A stretch of DNA of 64,000 nt from Cephalotus follicularis. Taxonomy: Eukaryota; Streptophyta; Magnoliopsida; Oxalidales; Cephalotaceae. The notes beneath the pieces are model-generated. The model saw nothing but the letters and a program-made list of their open reading frames with translations. It was not told the origin of the DNA and made no database searches. Within the stretch, counting starts at the first letter, position 1, and each line of letters begins with the position of its first letter. Below are positions 1 through 13,739 of this stretch, in pieces. Made by a program: the position numbers and the translations under genes. The stretch spans positions 602,613-666,612 of the forward strand of contig BDDD01000267.1 in NCBI GenBank assembly GCA_001972305.1. The letters are read 5' to 3'.

Positions 1-3000
1 ACATACCCTCCCTAATATAACAGTGTACCAAACGACCCCTAAGTAAACTTGGTCATCCTTAAACTTACCGCTCTCCCTCTCATATTTTTAATGTATTGGA
101 TGTCCTATCAGATTCTCTTTCTTGTTAATATAACACATATATTTTTCAAAACATAAATTAGTTATAATAATTAATTGTGTTATTACCAGTGGACCTTCGA
201 AGGGACGCTTACTAAACATTTGACTAAAAGTTACCCAGTAAGCGTAGTAGTGAGAGTGATTTTGGGAGCCGAATCAATGGGAATACCTTTAGGCGTGTAT
301 CAGTAGATCCAAGAATATCATAGAGTAAAAATTAATTATATATTTATTTAAAACAAAATAATAATACCAAAATATAATTTATAAAAATATATATCATTCG
401 TATTATCTATTCAAAAGAAATAATAAAATAAAATATTTCTTATAATAAGATTTATAAACACATTACACATAAAAATTATCTATAATTATCTTCAATTAAT
501 AAATCCTTCCTCCAATTATCCTATGTTTCACAAACACTACATTTTTTTCCCCTCCTTTTTGTGTCCAAGTTTTGAGCAATTACTCTATTTTCAAGTTTTA
601 GTGTAAACGAGATTCATGTAAATTGATGGGCCTTTCAATATAATAAAAAATATTGGGTAAAGTGGTGGGTCAAGGGCAGACACAAACACTTTTTGTTTTA
701 TTCTCAATATAATTCAAAAAATTTATTATAAACCGTTAAAAATAACGGTCTTTCTTGTTCTTCAACGAATTGACTCGAGAAAATATACACGAATAATTAT
801 AAAGAAACACAAACAAGATTGATTGATATATGTGATTTGGTCCAAATTAACCTACGTTCACAGAGAATCCACCTAGGAATATCTTTTATTCTTTACCGAT
901 CAAGAATTAGATCATCACCGTAGTTCTCTCAACTCCAGAAATTCTTGATTCTAGGTACTGTTTCACAGTTCTTAAACACTTATCTCTTTCACCACTGATA
1001 CATATTTATAATAACATATAAAGACATATATATAGAAAAATCTGAACCATAATCCTAAACTACTTATCACTATATGTATTGAACCTAATTTGACCAAATT
1101 ATATTAAAGTCGAGTAAATAGAATAGAGTACACAAGCCCAACGTAAACAGTAAACACCACTAAATTCGCCCTTGTTCGTGAGTCTCTTTCAAGACATGCG
1201 TAATTGTAACTTCAAGAGCACAACTAGAAGATCGAAGTTGCGAGCCAATGAGTAAGAAGAGCAAATAGTCAAGGAGAAGAATGAAACAGAGAAGTTTTAA
1301 CAATACTATTTAACATGTAGTATAAGTCTTGTAAAAATTCGTTGAAGGCTAAATTAAAAAACGCTAGTCGTCGTTGATAATGTAAACAGTAGACCTGAGA
1401 CTACGACTACACTTGCATGTTTGTGCATTTTTATTCTTATTCATTTTCATTTTTATTTGAATTTTATTGTATTTTTGTATTGGTATTTTTAAATAATTGA
1501 GTATGTGAAATTAAATGAACTTGACACAACCTTAAATAATTAGGTACCGTCTTTTAAAGGGCGTTATGGGGGTGCTAATACCTTTTCCGCACATAACCGT
1601 ACTCCCGAATCCTAAATCTGGTAATGTAGACCGTTTTGATTAAATTAAATAAGTGATTAATTGTACCTAAACAAAAATGATTTGTAACGACTCCATAATT
1701 GATTTTTATAAATATTTTGATAATTAACCAATTTTTTGCCACCCTCTCGTGTCAGTCCCCTTGATGGATACGGTACAACAGTTACGGGCTATGATGATGG
1801 TAACGTTGTGGTGTCAGTGGGTTGATTTGATTTGCTTGGTTGATGGGTAGTAATCGTGGGTGGGCTTGATAGAGGTGGTTGCTATGGTGAAGGTAGGGGC
1901 AGTTGTTTGTTCATGTTTGAGACGCTGTGTGATTGGGAGGCTGCTTGTAGTCACTGGTGGTGGTTTGAGGCAGTGGGATACAATTTCGGTAGAGGACGGT
2001 GGAGGCTATGTGCTTGGGATTGTTTGCGTTTATTGGAATTGCTGGGTTTGAGAGGTAGGGAGTTTGAGAGTGTAGTGGTGTGTTTGTACGGCAATTTATT
2101 GTATATTTGTGATAGTGATTAATTAATCGTGCAAAGGATGTGTTATAAAATCGGACAAAATCGAATATCAATAAAGGGCATACCTGAAATTAGGTTATCT
2201 ATCTCAACCTTTTGCTATATGTGCATGTCATTCCATACCTCATCCACGAGCAGGTTGAGAACAATTCCTTAACGAGTCTATTAAAAAAATTTGTGGATCA
2301 GCTCAGATTTTTTATTTAATGATCATAATTAGTCAATAAGTCAAATACATAATCCATTTTTTTGGGTACTTAAATACATAATCCATTACTAATAATTTAA
2401 GAATTGCTTGCCAAAATTTTGTTAAAGTCAAATACGTGGCAATTCAATACGGGGATTTGGTAGAGACTAGGGTGGGCTACGGTAAATTGAACCTCAATAT
2501 TCCTTTAATCCATCTTGTTTAATTAGCTCCAAATTAAACGCAATATAAATATTAATTTTTTTGTAGTGATCATGCACAATAGTGACTAAGCTTGTTTGCA
2601 TTGTACATTAACTAATGATTTATTATCATTCAATAAGAGCTGATAAATGAGTTTTGGTTTATAAAAAAAGAGTATCGGTTTAAACGTAAACAGTTTTTAA
2701 TTCAATACTTGTTAAATTTAAACATGTTAAATTCAAACTCGTTGTCCGTTTAATTAATTCAAATTTATTAATTTTTTTTGTTAAGATTATGATCCATACA
2801 TGTTTTCCGTTAAATCCATACCAGTTATCTGTTTAATTAATTCAAATTTATTAACTTTTTTTTTGTTAAGATTATGGTTTATTTTGAGAATATCTATTTT
2901 TCTACCTTTACAAGAAAAAAAAAACGTTTAAACCTAAAAACTTTAATAACTTATATTCGTTAGACCCAAACCCATTAAATCTAAATTCAAACTCATATCC

Positions 3001-3890
3001 ATAACTCTTTTTGTCAAGAAACAACAAAAAACAAAACGTGACGGGAATTTGCCCATACTTGGGAAGCATGAATGACATCGTAAATTTTTTTTTTCAACGA
3101 GAGAGTTTAAAACTTTAACCTGGCCAAAAAAGTTAATAGGAGAATTTGTTGACAGCTTCTATGTTTCCATTAAAGTTCTAGAACTGAAAACGTGTTTAAA
3201 ATTATCTGGGTGAAGATATAAACTAAATATAAGGTCATTTGTTAATTAATTTTTGACAATGGTATTCAAGAAGAAAATTGACTTGAAAATAAAGAAATAA
3301 TTTCTCTCGTTTTCAACTTTGGGTCAAGGATTACCTCATAATTTAGAGCATTTGTGTCGGTCCAACTACTACAAATTTTATTACTATAAAACTTTGAATT
3401 AAAAGGGCCTTCCTTGTTGTCTAAACCACAATTCAAATTACGATTATATATAAGAGAATTGAATTAATCAAATTGTTTGATACGATGATACATGCATTAG
3501 GGCATGTATATATACTAAGGTGCATGTCCAATTGCTCAAAGATATATGTGAATCGATAGACTTGTTGAGCTATCGTATGGTGTTACTTTATCTATCATTA
3601 ATTTCTTCCAATGTGACGTATTAGTTCAGAGAATTGAAGGTGGCTGCCATAATTGAAGATTGATTCATTATTTTGAATTACAAAGGCTACACAATGATTT
3701 CAGCGTACAACTAGCTCGATCAGCCATGAAATGTGACACATTATTCGAAGAGTTTTCTTTTGTTAAAAAATATGTTAGACAAAAACAAAATTGATGATTG
3801 ATTTTTTTTTTTAAGGAAAATGCATTAATTAGAAACGTTTATGTACATAAATTACACCTCTTTGATCAGCTAAAAACTGATTCAAAATGT
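1..3890. other. AT-rich spacer, no supported gene
   Basis: No reading frame here shows a recognisable domain or coding-like composition. The sequence is AT-rich with poly-T/A tracts. Around 1552-1625 there is a phrase (shortened exon-like text with gggtgctaatacc and an actcccgaatcc block) that resembles sequence I associate with the ends of Ty3 Tat/Ogre-type elements, so part of it may be an old retrotransposon remnant. I could not find LTR boundaries or target duplications. Confidence 0.5.
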
Positions 3891-3899
3891 AAAAAGGTA

Positions 3900-4868
3900 G
3901 GTCATCAAAAATCAAAATATCACACAACATATGGATTCAAAATGTAAAAATGTGGGTCATCAAAAATCAAAATGTCACACAACATATGGAGTCCCATTTT
4001 TGTCATTATGTCCGCACACATGTTTGTCTCTCTATATGTGTGTTGTAGACGATGATTATGTATCTGTTTGATCAGGAACCTGTAATAAAAAATCAAGACA
4101 TAAAAGTGATGAGATGCCAAATCTTTAGTGGCTTCAATAAGATCAATATTAGCTTGAGCATTAGATAAAATAACCAGTTTAGAAAACCCCATATGAATGG
4201 CAATTTCCAAACCATTGCGTCAGCACTATAACTCTGTCTCAAGACTAGAACATTTACCAATAAAACGAGTGAAACCACAGAGCCATTGGCCCTTTTCATT
4301 TAGGAAAAGACCCCAGACCCTACCAACCCAGGCCCTTTTGAAGCTGCTCCATCTGTGTTAAAAGTAATAAACCCCGTAGGGGAAGGTTTCCAGGCAATAA
4401 GGCGATTAACCTTAGAGATTTTCCCTTTTCTTAGGGAGACTAATAAATATCCAATAGTTCTATTATTGTACAAGGCAATGAGTTTGGTATCAGTTATCGG
4501 AATAGATTTAAAAACCCAACAATTCCTAAGCCAACAGATGACTAGAAACACTTTATTCCAGCTAAGGCGATGTAGAGAGAGGGCTTGTCTACCAAACAAT
4601 TATTTTTAAGCCAGTTAATGGTATTAGCAGAGAAAAAGTCAGTAGACAAGGGAGTCGAAGATAGCATGTTCCAAATGCTTTCGTTGTGAGAACAATCCTT
4701 TAAAACATGTAACACAGACTCAGGTTATACTCTACAACATGGATAGACATCATCCTCAATAATAGCAAAAGCTTTTAAAAGGCTTCTAGTAGGTAACCTG
4801 TCAAGAACAGCCAACCATAAAAATGTTTTGACGTGAGGGAGAACATCTAAGGACAAAAGCATTTGAAG
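3900..4868 (-). pseudogene. LINE (L1-type) ORF2 3' remnant: zinc-binding and RNase H regions
   Basis: Read on the minus strand, 4868 to about 4610 encodes a stretch like the reverse-transcriptase zinc-binding domain (VKTFLWLAVLDRLPTRS, then a VLHVLKDCSHNESIWNML block). About 4420 to 3920 encodes an RNase H-like domain, with FNTDGAASKGPGLVGSGVFS at its start and YRETNMCADIMTKMG near its end. These are typical of the C-terminal half of plant L1-type non-LTR retrotransposon polyproteins, which copy their RNA at the target site. At least two frame changes and a stop in the zinc-binding part show that it is dead. The fragment stops abruptly at about 4868, where the dispersed repeat begins, and no poly-A tail or target duplication was recognised. 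The family call is firm; the exact ends are not. Confidence 0.72.
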
Positions 4869-4877
4869 GCCGAGGGC

Positions 4878-6284
4878 GAAGCGTTAGATTGGGATGTCCC
4901 TGCAAGCCACGAGGTGGCTGCATATATATATGATACACTCCTTGATTGGAGATGTCCCTGCAAGCCGCGAGATGGCTACATGTATATATATTACACTGTT
5001 AATTTTTACATTCTTAGTTCCATTTGTGTTTTAATGTACATACTCCTGTAACAATGGCATATGCTATATTGTATTATCCCAAACCATCTCTATGGATCAT
5101 ATTAATTAACATGTTAATTGAATACACATATAGCACCCTGTCGTTCATAGGGTTGGATCTCATGCTTGAGAGGTTATGAGAATGAGATCCTTACTCCCTT
5201 TTGACAAAACGTTACAAGTCGTAGATTCACTTTCTTATGGCAATTGATGAACCGGATAGACTTGCTGTATTATGCTTGCTTCTGGGTTCAGTGGAGGATG
5301 GATCATCTCATTGTCATTTGGGTTTACCCTAAAGCTAATACGGGATGCATGCTGAAAAGCATGTTCATTGAATCGACCCACCATAGGAAACCTATTTGGA
5401 TAGTCAATACCTATGTCGATAGGATTCTTATAGTCTCGGTAGTGTATAGTCGATGGTGACTAGTAGGCCATACATGATCTGCATTGTTTCCTTAGACCTG
5501 AGCGGTTGACATGCTTTGTGTAGTAACCGCTTTGTTTTGATTTTCGCCTTCCCTAGCTCTAGCCATGAGCTAGCAAAAGGGTTCTATTTAGGCCTCATGG
5601 GAGTTGCATTGCGATGTATGGGCGAGTGCGCAACAGGGGATCGTCACACTTGTATTGAGTGTGATCGGCTCTATAATATCTGTGTCCGTTGTAGACTTAA
5701 AGTCCTGGCCAGGCACTGGCAGACTAGAAATGGGGTTTCCGGGGAGGTCTGTCGATAGTCTCAGTGCATACATAGATTTATAGTTATCGCGACTTTACTT
5801 GGGGTTGACATTGATCCAAACCCTAGGCCACGGTCGGAGACAAGAATGACGAGGGATACATGGCACATAAACCGATGACAGTATAAAGTATTGGTTAACC
5901 AGCTAACGATTGATAGACATGGAACTTCAGTCCACGGATCCGGGGGATGATTGGATATCATACGGGGCTATTTTAATAGTCGGGGACTATTAGGATGGTC
6001 GTATCAGAACTTCGGGATGTTCTGGAAAATTTATTATTGTACCAGAATCCAATCGGGCTTTGGGGTCCCACCTGATTTTGGAACATGTTGACGTGTGTGG
6101 GACACATGTCATTTAGTGAGAGGTTAGGATCTGGTAGATGTTACTTTGCTAGAGAACATTGTATTTGCTGGACATATGTCACTTCTTTATTATTGAGTTC
6201 AAGCATCACCATAATAAAATGTTCCGTACAAAGGGCTGATTGTTTAACAAGTAAATACTTTCGGTATTTATTTGATGAGAGAGC
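4878..6284 (+). repeat. Dispersed repeat, copy 1
   Basis: This block is closely similar to 27936-29277 in the same orientation. Both copies begin near a 'ttagattggg/ttagattaggg' phrase and pass through the same text (gaggttatgagaat, cgacccaccataggaaac, gttgacgtgtgtg). Both end with gagagagcttaag. Copy 1 has an extra ~55-bp internal duplication at 4885-4990 (atgtccctgcaagcc occurs twice). It has no coding signature. It is probably a piece of a retrotransposon (LTR or untranslated region), but I found no element boundary. A solo LTR is inserted at its right end. Confidence 0.7.
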
Positions 6285-8894
6285 TTAAGTATGACGCCCC
6301 GTCACATTTACGAGGCTAATTTGCAAAACACGTGAGCGTGCAAAACACGCGAGTAGAATATTAGTATTATTAATATTATATGTAAAAAAAAAAGGGAGTC
6401 GGGCGCGTCTAGAAGGCGCTAGACGCGCCAGACCAATTAAAAGAAACGGGCAAAGCGCCCGTGTGACATAGAGAGGGAGAGAGTTGAGACAGAGAGAAAC
6501 GCGAGAGAGAAGGAGAGATGCCGGAGATGACGTCGGGCGAGGTGCCGGACTGGGAGATGGCGCGCGGGTCTTCCTCCAACCACCGGTAAGCCTTCCTTCT
6601 CCCTCATTTCTTCTTCTTTTCTTCTTTTCTCCCCACGCCTGATGGCCACTGTCGGTGCGCGTTCGCCGCCGTTGCCATCGCGGTTTGGGCCGATCTTGGT
6701 TTACAAGACCAGCTCTACCCATCTTGACGGCCGTTGAAGCGTTATTCGGCCGAAATCGGCCGGATTTTTGCCGTTTGAGTCAAGCCGACGTTTTGACTCA
6801 CTATCACCTGGCACGCCGTGTTTTACACTGATTCCCGACGAGTCTCGGCCATCAACGTGTAGACCGGACCGTGTGGAGGCTAGTGGTGGTGTGACCGGTG
6901 TAATGGCGACTCGGCCAGAGCTCCGGCGCGGCAACAGCTGCCGAGTCTGACCGAGTTTCGGGTGGAGATGTGTAGGCCTGTTGGTTTTGTGACTTTTTTG
7001 TGAAGCGGCCTAAATTGTTGGTTGACCGACGAGTTGACTCAGTGAGTCAAACTCATTGCCTGTGGTGGCTGTCCGTTTCCGGGCGAGTCGCCGTGAGTAT
7101 GGATCAGTAATGTGAGTTGATCAGTTGTTTTAGGGGTTGTTTTGGGTGTCGACGGAACTTTGGCAGGTTGACCAGAAATTGGCCAAAGCTCCGGTGACTT
7201 ACAGTGTTAACTGCGTATGTGTAGAAAGTAACGGTTATGTGTTGTTAATGCAGTGTGACGGTTGATAGAGTTTCGAAACGATGACGAGAACCCGATAGTC
7301 GATTCAAAGCTTAACGGGGTTAGTCCGTGGTAGTATCGGCTTTGATATTGTGAGTATATTATCTCCTCCCTTTATCTTATTTGATTTTAAAATTCGTTGA
7401 TGATTGTTGTGTGCTTTATTACGATTCTTAACTATCATTTGATTTGTTGATAATCTGATTTGGAGTTTATTTCTATACTTTTTGAAAGCCTTCGTTGCTT
7501 GATTTTATCATTGTAACACCCCCGATGGTGGGAGCCCTTACAGGTCATAATACCAAACTGAAACATAACGGAATACCTAAACAGTAAACTAATGCGAAAC
7601 ATATGTGGTGGTCTAAAAACATATCTTATAACAAACTAATATAAAACAGAGTCTGAAAACTTTAACAAATCATAATTAAGACAACTATAATCCGTTGTCC
7701 AAGAAAACTAGTCTGACATTAGCTCAGAATATGATCAACACTACTGAAAACACAATGGACCAACTCCTAGCTGATCCTCTGATAAGTGGGTAACTCTCAT
7801 CACACGTTTCCTCCATCCTTCTGAAAACCTGATGCATGGAAACAAAAACGCGGCTGAGCAAACCTCAGTACGGATAAGGAAGTAAAGAAATAAACGGTAA
7901 ACAAAATATCTTGAACTTAAAACATAGTAAATATTCTTTAAGATGTAAAACAGAATATGAGCAGTTATAAAATCATCATAACTTTACGAAAACATAACAT
8001 CATAATTCGAAACTTTATCTGATTTCATAATTCCATAACAGAGAATTCTGACATACATACATATATAGGTGCAAGGGGTTCGCGAGGTCCACATGCTCTG
8101 ACGGAAGAGTCGTGTATGGCACTACACAAACAATCCCAAATACTGAATTTCTGAATTCTGACAATAACTAGAGTATACCCATACGCCTCAAAAGGATCCA
8201 TATCCTACTCTCAGGATACATATTTAAAAAAGACGCCGTAGACCAATCACACCGCCACGGTAGGTGTCATGTCCTCCGTGCCAAAGAACATGCCTATGAT
8301 ACCTCATAGGTAGGGTTTTTCTCTGTATGTTATTATGCTAAAACTTTGTTTTATTATAAAACAATTCTAAAATGTACTTAGGTAAACTGTCTCCAGACAT
8401 ATCTGAAATTATTTAAAGAGGATCATACTTTCATTTGAAAATCCAAAATCAAAATCCGATCTGTATCTGAAGTATAACACACTCCCTAAAGTGGAAGCCA
8501 TGTCTAGAACAATATCACATTTTCGATAACAGAAAATATGTAAATTAATATCCGATGTAATCATAAATCCGTTTCAATATAATTATTGTCAAAACGAGGA
8601 TATCCAACCAAAATATGAATTTCATTCCGAATAAAACCAGAAGCATAATCATAAAAGCATAAATCCGTTCAAGAACGATGTATCAGTAAAAATTGAATTT
8701 ATTTAATTTAATCGAAGGAATATCCAAGAATCGAAGAATCCGTACCTTAGCAGGTCGAAAATCTAAGCAATCTAGAATACCGGACAAAAGCACCCTAGAA
8801 GTGTTCTAAACTCTACCACGAACGATATTAAGACCTAAACATATGAGTCCAAACATCACATAACATAAAAAGAACGAAAAATCAAAACTGCCAT

Positions 8895-9035
8895 AAAGCG
8901 TTGACAGTTTGTTCCTAGGCGTCGACGGTTTCGTTGCATAAAAGGACAAAGCGTCGAGCAAAGAGTCGACTTACCACAGCACAAAACAGTACGAAGCGGC
9001 GACGCTCAAGGAATAAGCGTCGACGGTTTGCGTCG
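8895..9035. repeat. Cluster of GCGTCGACG-like palindromic words
   Basis: Several imperfect copies of a 14-17 bp word of the form AAAGCGTCGACGGTTT or GGCGTCGACGGTTT lie within 140 bp. They are often in pairs about 20-30 bp apart. The same kind of cluster recurs at the equivalent place in the second family B LTR (55690-55860). Confidence 0.75.
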
Positions 9036-9779
9036 AGTACAGAATACCAATTGCAGAAAACAGTTTCAATTTCATGAACAACTCGTATTTTCCATCTACA
9101 GAAGTTATAGTAGCAATATCCAGACTTAAAAACATGTCATATGAGTCTATAACTATCAGTATGGTGATTATAAATACACAATCATGAAAATAACAAGTTT
9201 AGCACAGCATGTTCATGTCAAAACATGGTTTTAAAATAGTTTACAAAATCATGAACTATAATCTGATTTTTTTTGTCTCTCATAGTATAAAACAATAACA
9301 TTTACGTATCTATAGCAGAATTTATTTGATCAAAATATCATTAAAACAAAATATGCACAAAATCTCATAGATGAACAATTTAAGAATAACAGAAAATTAG
9401 TTTCAACATGCCTCTAAAATCATGCTCAAAAATAAATTCTAGCATGTTTCAATATAAATTAATGGATGATATAGAAACTACATAGTACAAACTACAATTT
9501 TCGTTTAGAAATTACCTTCAAAAGACGTCAAAATCGATGTAGAAAAATGCGTTCAAGCTGCTGTGTTGGTTGTAGAAATATGCAGATAGTTTTCTTTCAA
9601 AACAATACTTAGATTTTTAAAACCAGAAAAATGAGTAAAATTAATGGTAAAATCGTGCAACTAACAAGTTTCCTTTCATGCAGATTCGGTTTCGAACAAA
9701 GAAGGAAAATCAGATCAACGAAAATGGCAAAAACCCCCTTTTTCCTTAAACATGTCACCGTCCAAACTGGTATGGAAAG

Positions 9780-9922
9780 CCGACTAAAGCATCGACTGTT
9801 TACTTAAAGCGTCGACGGTTAAGCATTTAAATACGAAACGCGTCGATGTCACACGTTTAAGCGTCAACGTGACAAACAGCACCCAAAGCGTCGGCGGTTC
9901 TAATAAGAGCGTCTGCGCTTTG
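9780..9922. repeat. Second cluster of GCGTCGACG-like words in family B LTR
   Basis: Examples include gcatcgactgttt, aagcgtcgacggtt, gcgtcaacgtgac, aagcgtcggcggtt and gagcgtctgcgcttt. The corresponding cluster in copy 2 is at 56318-56475. Confidence 0.75.
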
Positions 9923-12204
9923 TGCCCAGAAAACTAAAATAAAAGAAATTCAAACTAAAAATCAAAGCGTTCACAAACCATAGCATATATCAAAAGGTAT
10001 AAACCCAACATAAAACATGTAAGCATAGAAACGGGATATTACAATCATACGATATGATCTGTGATATGTTGATTACATAATTGTTCTTGGAATCCATTAT
10101 CGGTATTTTGATTGAATGTTCATATTGATATGACTTGTTGACAGTCGAATTGAAATCAATTCCTTAATCGTTTGCTTTGAGCCCTCTGTTGGTATTCTGA
10201 TTGAATGTTCACATTGATATGAGACCTTGTGGTCATATATTCATTTCACTTCACGATGTCGTATCCGCATTGGCTCCTGTGGACATATATCATTTTTGTT
10301 GCTACGGTTATATTCATTCTAGATTCGTATTGTCATGTTTGAGGTTTGTTGCCGGGGATGTGCTTTTTTTGTGGTTCTATTATGAAATGGCTATTGAGGG
10401 CCGGATTTGTTGAGTTTGATTGGTTTCCGCATTCTTATACTTGAGCTTTGTTGTTGATGCCGTTGAGCAATTCTTTATTTGAGAGTCATGTTGTTTTCAT
10501 ATGTGTCCAGTTTCTTGTGATATGTGATCTTGGTTGGGATTTGTATCCCGGTTGTCTTCTGTTAACGTATTCATGATTGTGATGTGATTCCGAGCGGTTA
10601 TATGCTCGATGCTCTGGGTGACTTGGTCACCTTCTCACACTTGTGACTTTGTGACTTGTTATATGGTTATACTATTTATATTCTGATGCTGCGTACCGGG
10701 ATTATGGATATGTATTACCGGTCCAAGGAGTGGTATATGTTCGACGCTCAACTCTACTTAGCAGGCCCATTGGTCTATGATGGGGTGTTATGTGAAAACT
10801 GCCCCCGAGTTCCATACCTGGATCTGCGACATACTATTGTCTATGATGGCATGCTGAGTGTGAGTGTAGCAGAGCTGCTCCATTACCCTCCGATTGGACT
10901 GTGTTTGGGTTGTTGATATATATTGCACGCGGGTCCCTCGGATGAGGTTGAGTGTGCGTACGGGTTTTCTCGGCGAGGGCTAGGGTCCGTGCGGTATATG
11001 CCGGCCCCTCGTGCGAGGTTTGGATGTTATGCTTACCATAGGCACTCTGCACAGGTGTACGATGCTTGATGATCAAATCCTGTAGCCTATTGGCCTATAT
11101 TATTGCTGCAACGGTTATGTTATGACGCCATGTGATTTGGCGGGGATATGATATGACTCCATGTGATTTGGCGGGGATATGAGACAGTGACGGGATTGGT
11201 ACCAGCATCCCCTTATATTTTGTTGTTTATGATTCTTTGGGCACATATTACATTCTTGATGTTTGATACTTGGATTTATTTTATCTTGATTCCTTTTTAT
11301 GAGTTAGCTTTTGTGGAATCTCGATATCCCTTTGTGATCTCGATATCTCTTTGGGAACTCGATGTTCTTTATGGATCATGATTTGTTATGGATCTTGATA
11401 TCTTCAGTGGTTTTTGATTATCCTTTGGATCTTGATTTCCTTTGTGATTCGTGACTTCATTTCTTGCCATAGATTTACATTGCATTCTACTTTGAGTTGT
11501 ATTGTTTCTCCTTTTATTTGATATATATAGTTATGGGAGATGTATTCTTTTGTTTCTACTCACTTAGTCATTTGGACTAACCCTCTCTCTTTTCTTTCCC
11601 TCCCAGATAAAGGCAAGATGGTAAGCGATTGTTAGATCTGTTCAGTAGATGAGGGACCATGAGGGTAGGGCATGCTACCAGGGTTTCAACACATGCATAG
11701 CATAACTACATCAACATTTAAATTATGCATTTACTTAAGTTCTTATATAAATGTTTTCTTTTATGGTTTTGCTTTTTAAGGGCCGAGCCCTATAGGCTCA
11801 CTTTTCTTGCTTTGATGAAATGGTTGAGGCTGAATCCAACCCATGTTTACTGCTTTAAAAATTGTGATTGATGAGGGCTGAGCCCATTTTTAAAGCTGTT
11901 GATTCCTCCTTCGGGAGTGTGTATATAAACTGTGTTTTTCTTTACAGGGGGCATAGTCCAATAAACGGATACTACATGCCCGATTTTCGTAAAAATTTAA
12001 GAGTTAGAAAAAATTTTAAAGTTTTGAAAACTTTAACTTTATGATTTTCAGATTTGATTACATGGATTTAAACGGCTATTGAAATGGTTTAAGCTATCAC
12101 GTGGAGTTTCCGAAAGGAGGCTTGTCACGTGATAGTCACATCCGTTCTCGGTAGGATATCGGTTGTTGTAGGGAACGGGTGTGACATTAAGGGCTTAGAG
12201 GCAT

Positions 12205-12713
12205 GTTGGGCTTGGATCTACTATCCTTTATTGGGCCGAAATTGGGCCTTCAGAATGCCAAGTTCATGGCTGGCCTAAATGTGCTTCAAAGCCTACCATT
12301 GTTAACTTTTTCTATGGTGTGTTCATCACACTTCATGGGCTAAGGATTGGCTCTATTTTGCTTGGGAGGTGGCCGGCATTATGTGGAGATGCGAGGAGAA
12401 AAAGGATAAGAATAAGTCAAGTCTCATTAATGATATAAGAGATATTTGTATGAGATATTTATAATGACTTTCTTAGCACACTTAATCAACTCTTCTCTCA
12501 TTCTCCTAAGTCACCCGTGAGCTCTCTCTTTCTTCTCTTTTTCACCGTCTCTTTGTCCACCATTGAAAGTTAGATTAGAGATCCTTGGACATATTGGGAC
12601 AATTGCATAGGATGTCACATTGCTTGGTGACTAGTTAGATAAAAAAAATTTAAAAACCTAACCCTAAACCCTAATTCCATAATTGGACCAATCCCATTGG
12701 AGCCTATTCAACA
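12205..12713 (+). mobile_element. Probable Copia-type 5' LTR
   Basis: The segment begins tgttgggcttgg and ends attcaaca (TG...CA). It contains a TATA-like tatttataatg near 12455 and is followed two bases later by a primer-binding site of tRNA-Met type. The internal coding part expected downstream was not found, so this is a truncated element. The left end is chosen only from the TG and lies next to the family A insertion; it is less certain than the right end. Confidence 0.5.
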
Positions 12714-12715
12714 AG

Positions 12716-12730
12716 TGGTATCAGAGACCC
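12716..12730 (+). other. Primer-binding site (initiator tRNA-Met type)
   Basis: tggtatcagagaccc directly follows the ttcaaca LTR end. TGGTATCAGAGC is the standard plant LTR-retrotransposon sequence complementary to the 3' end of initiator tRNA-Met. Confidence 0.7.
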
Positions 12731-13739
12731 TAATTAACTTCAATTGGACCTTAATTTAGTGTCTAGTGGCTTGATTTGATGTCTCTTAGTCTTGGTCAAA
12801 AATTGCACTCCAACCCTAGACTGAAATTGGCAAAAATTAGGTCAATTGGAATATGCAAATTCTAGTTGATTTTTGCCAATTGTTTGAACTAGTGTAGATG
12901 ACTAATTGTATGGATTGTTGTTGATCCAAAGATCAATACATTGGGTGTTAATGATGCAAAGGGTATTCTAACATCCTTATGTATGATTTAGAGTCACAAA
13001 CGGACCTTAAAAAGTCATTAAAGGGGTGTTTAAAGTGTCGGGAATTTCCGTTGAAAAACTGGTTATGTGCAGAAGTTTCTGTGCAGATTTTCTGACCGTT
13101 ACCTAAGTAGAAAGTTGGACTTGTTAGTGACAGTCTTAGTGCAGGAACATTCTGCACACTTCCTGACAATTTCTGCTAAGATTCTAGCAGTTTCTGCATT
13201 CTTACTGACAGTTTTCAGCACAATTACTGCAAGTTACCGGCAGGTTTCTTGCGAGCTTCCGGTAAGCTTTTCAATGCAGTTTCTGTGCAAATTTTGCACA
13301 GTTACTGGTAGGAATACTATGTGGATTGGACAAGTACATACCAGGGTGTTCGGGTAGAAATTTAATTCACTTATTCATTTAGTTCATTTATATAATGCAA
13401 TTTATTCAAGAGTGAAAATAATATTAGTTCCAACTAATATTTAATTGCATTATTTTTCACTCGATTAAATCCAATGGTGGGAGCATTAAATAAATGTAGT
13501 TGGGAACTATAAATAGGGTTGCTAGATTTTAATTTATCTAGTGAGAGTTGCATTAATTTAGGCTGATTAATTAAATCGACAAGTCATTAAACATTCAATT
13601 GTCACGTGTTTATTCAATTTAATATATGTGATGTATTTTATTGAATTTCTTGTGCATGGTGGTAGTCTTGAGACAAACATCATTAATTATGCTTCTGTGG
13701 CTTTATGTTATTGGCTTAGTGTACCATGTGGACTGTACA
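12731..13739. other. Non-coding remainder of a degraded retroelement
   Basis: No gag or pol motif was found. 13045-13320 is rich in recurring ttctgca/ctgaca words. At about 13417-13465 there is an inverted pair (gagtgaaaataat ... attatttttcactc) that could form a hairpin. Nothing else can be supported. Confidence 0.4.

Larger units (their letters stand above)
7512..10043. mobile_element. Solo LTR, family B copy 1
   Basis: The boundaries are exact: TSD atcat at 7507-7511 and 10044-10048, with tgtaacaccccc at the start and gatattaca at the end (short TGTAA/TTACA inverted ends). Length is 2532 bp. A second copy with the same ends lies at 54384-56601. No coding domain is present. It carries two clusters of the palindromic GCGTCGACG word (about 8895-9035 and 9780-9920). 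It inserted into the family A LTR and is therefore younger than it. Confidence 0.88.
6290..12187 (+). mobile_element. Solo LTR, family A (interrupted by a second solo LTR)
   Basis: The block is flanked by the 5-bp duplication ttaag (6285-6289 and 12188-12192). It starts tatgacgcccc (probably TG mutated to TA) and ends gtgtgaca. Without the nested 7512-10043 insertion and its duplicate it is about 3.4 kb. No gag or pol coding is present, so it is a recombination-derived solo LTR or a non-autonomous element. A GC-rich leader at about 6470-6585 contains a short ATG frame ending at a canonical donor (cg|gtaagc, 6586). Its 3' part is found again, inverted, at 14406-15835 and in part at 20190-20480, so this is a multicopy family. 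Strand is assigned from the leader and donor orientation. Confidence 0.8.

Noticed and set aside
1856..2122. Overlapping frames of 60-90 codons on both strands
   Set aside because: They have Trp/Cys/Leu-rich composition with no domain, and lie in AT/GT-biased spacer.
6285..6722. 145-codon minus-strand frame rich in Arg/Ser/Leu
   Set aside because: It lies in the GC-rich leader of the family A LTR; composition is low-complexity (ggag/gaga runs) with no domain.
12650..12675. Telomere-like ccctaaaccctaa
   Set aside because: Only two to three imperfect units in an LTR end; too short to be an interstitial telomere.
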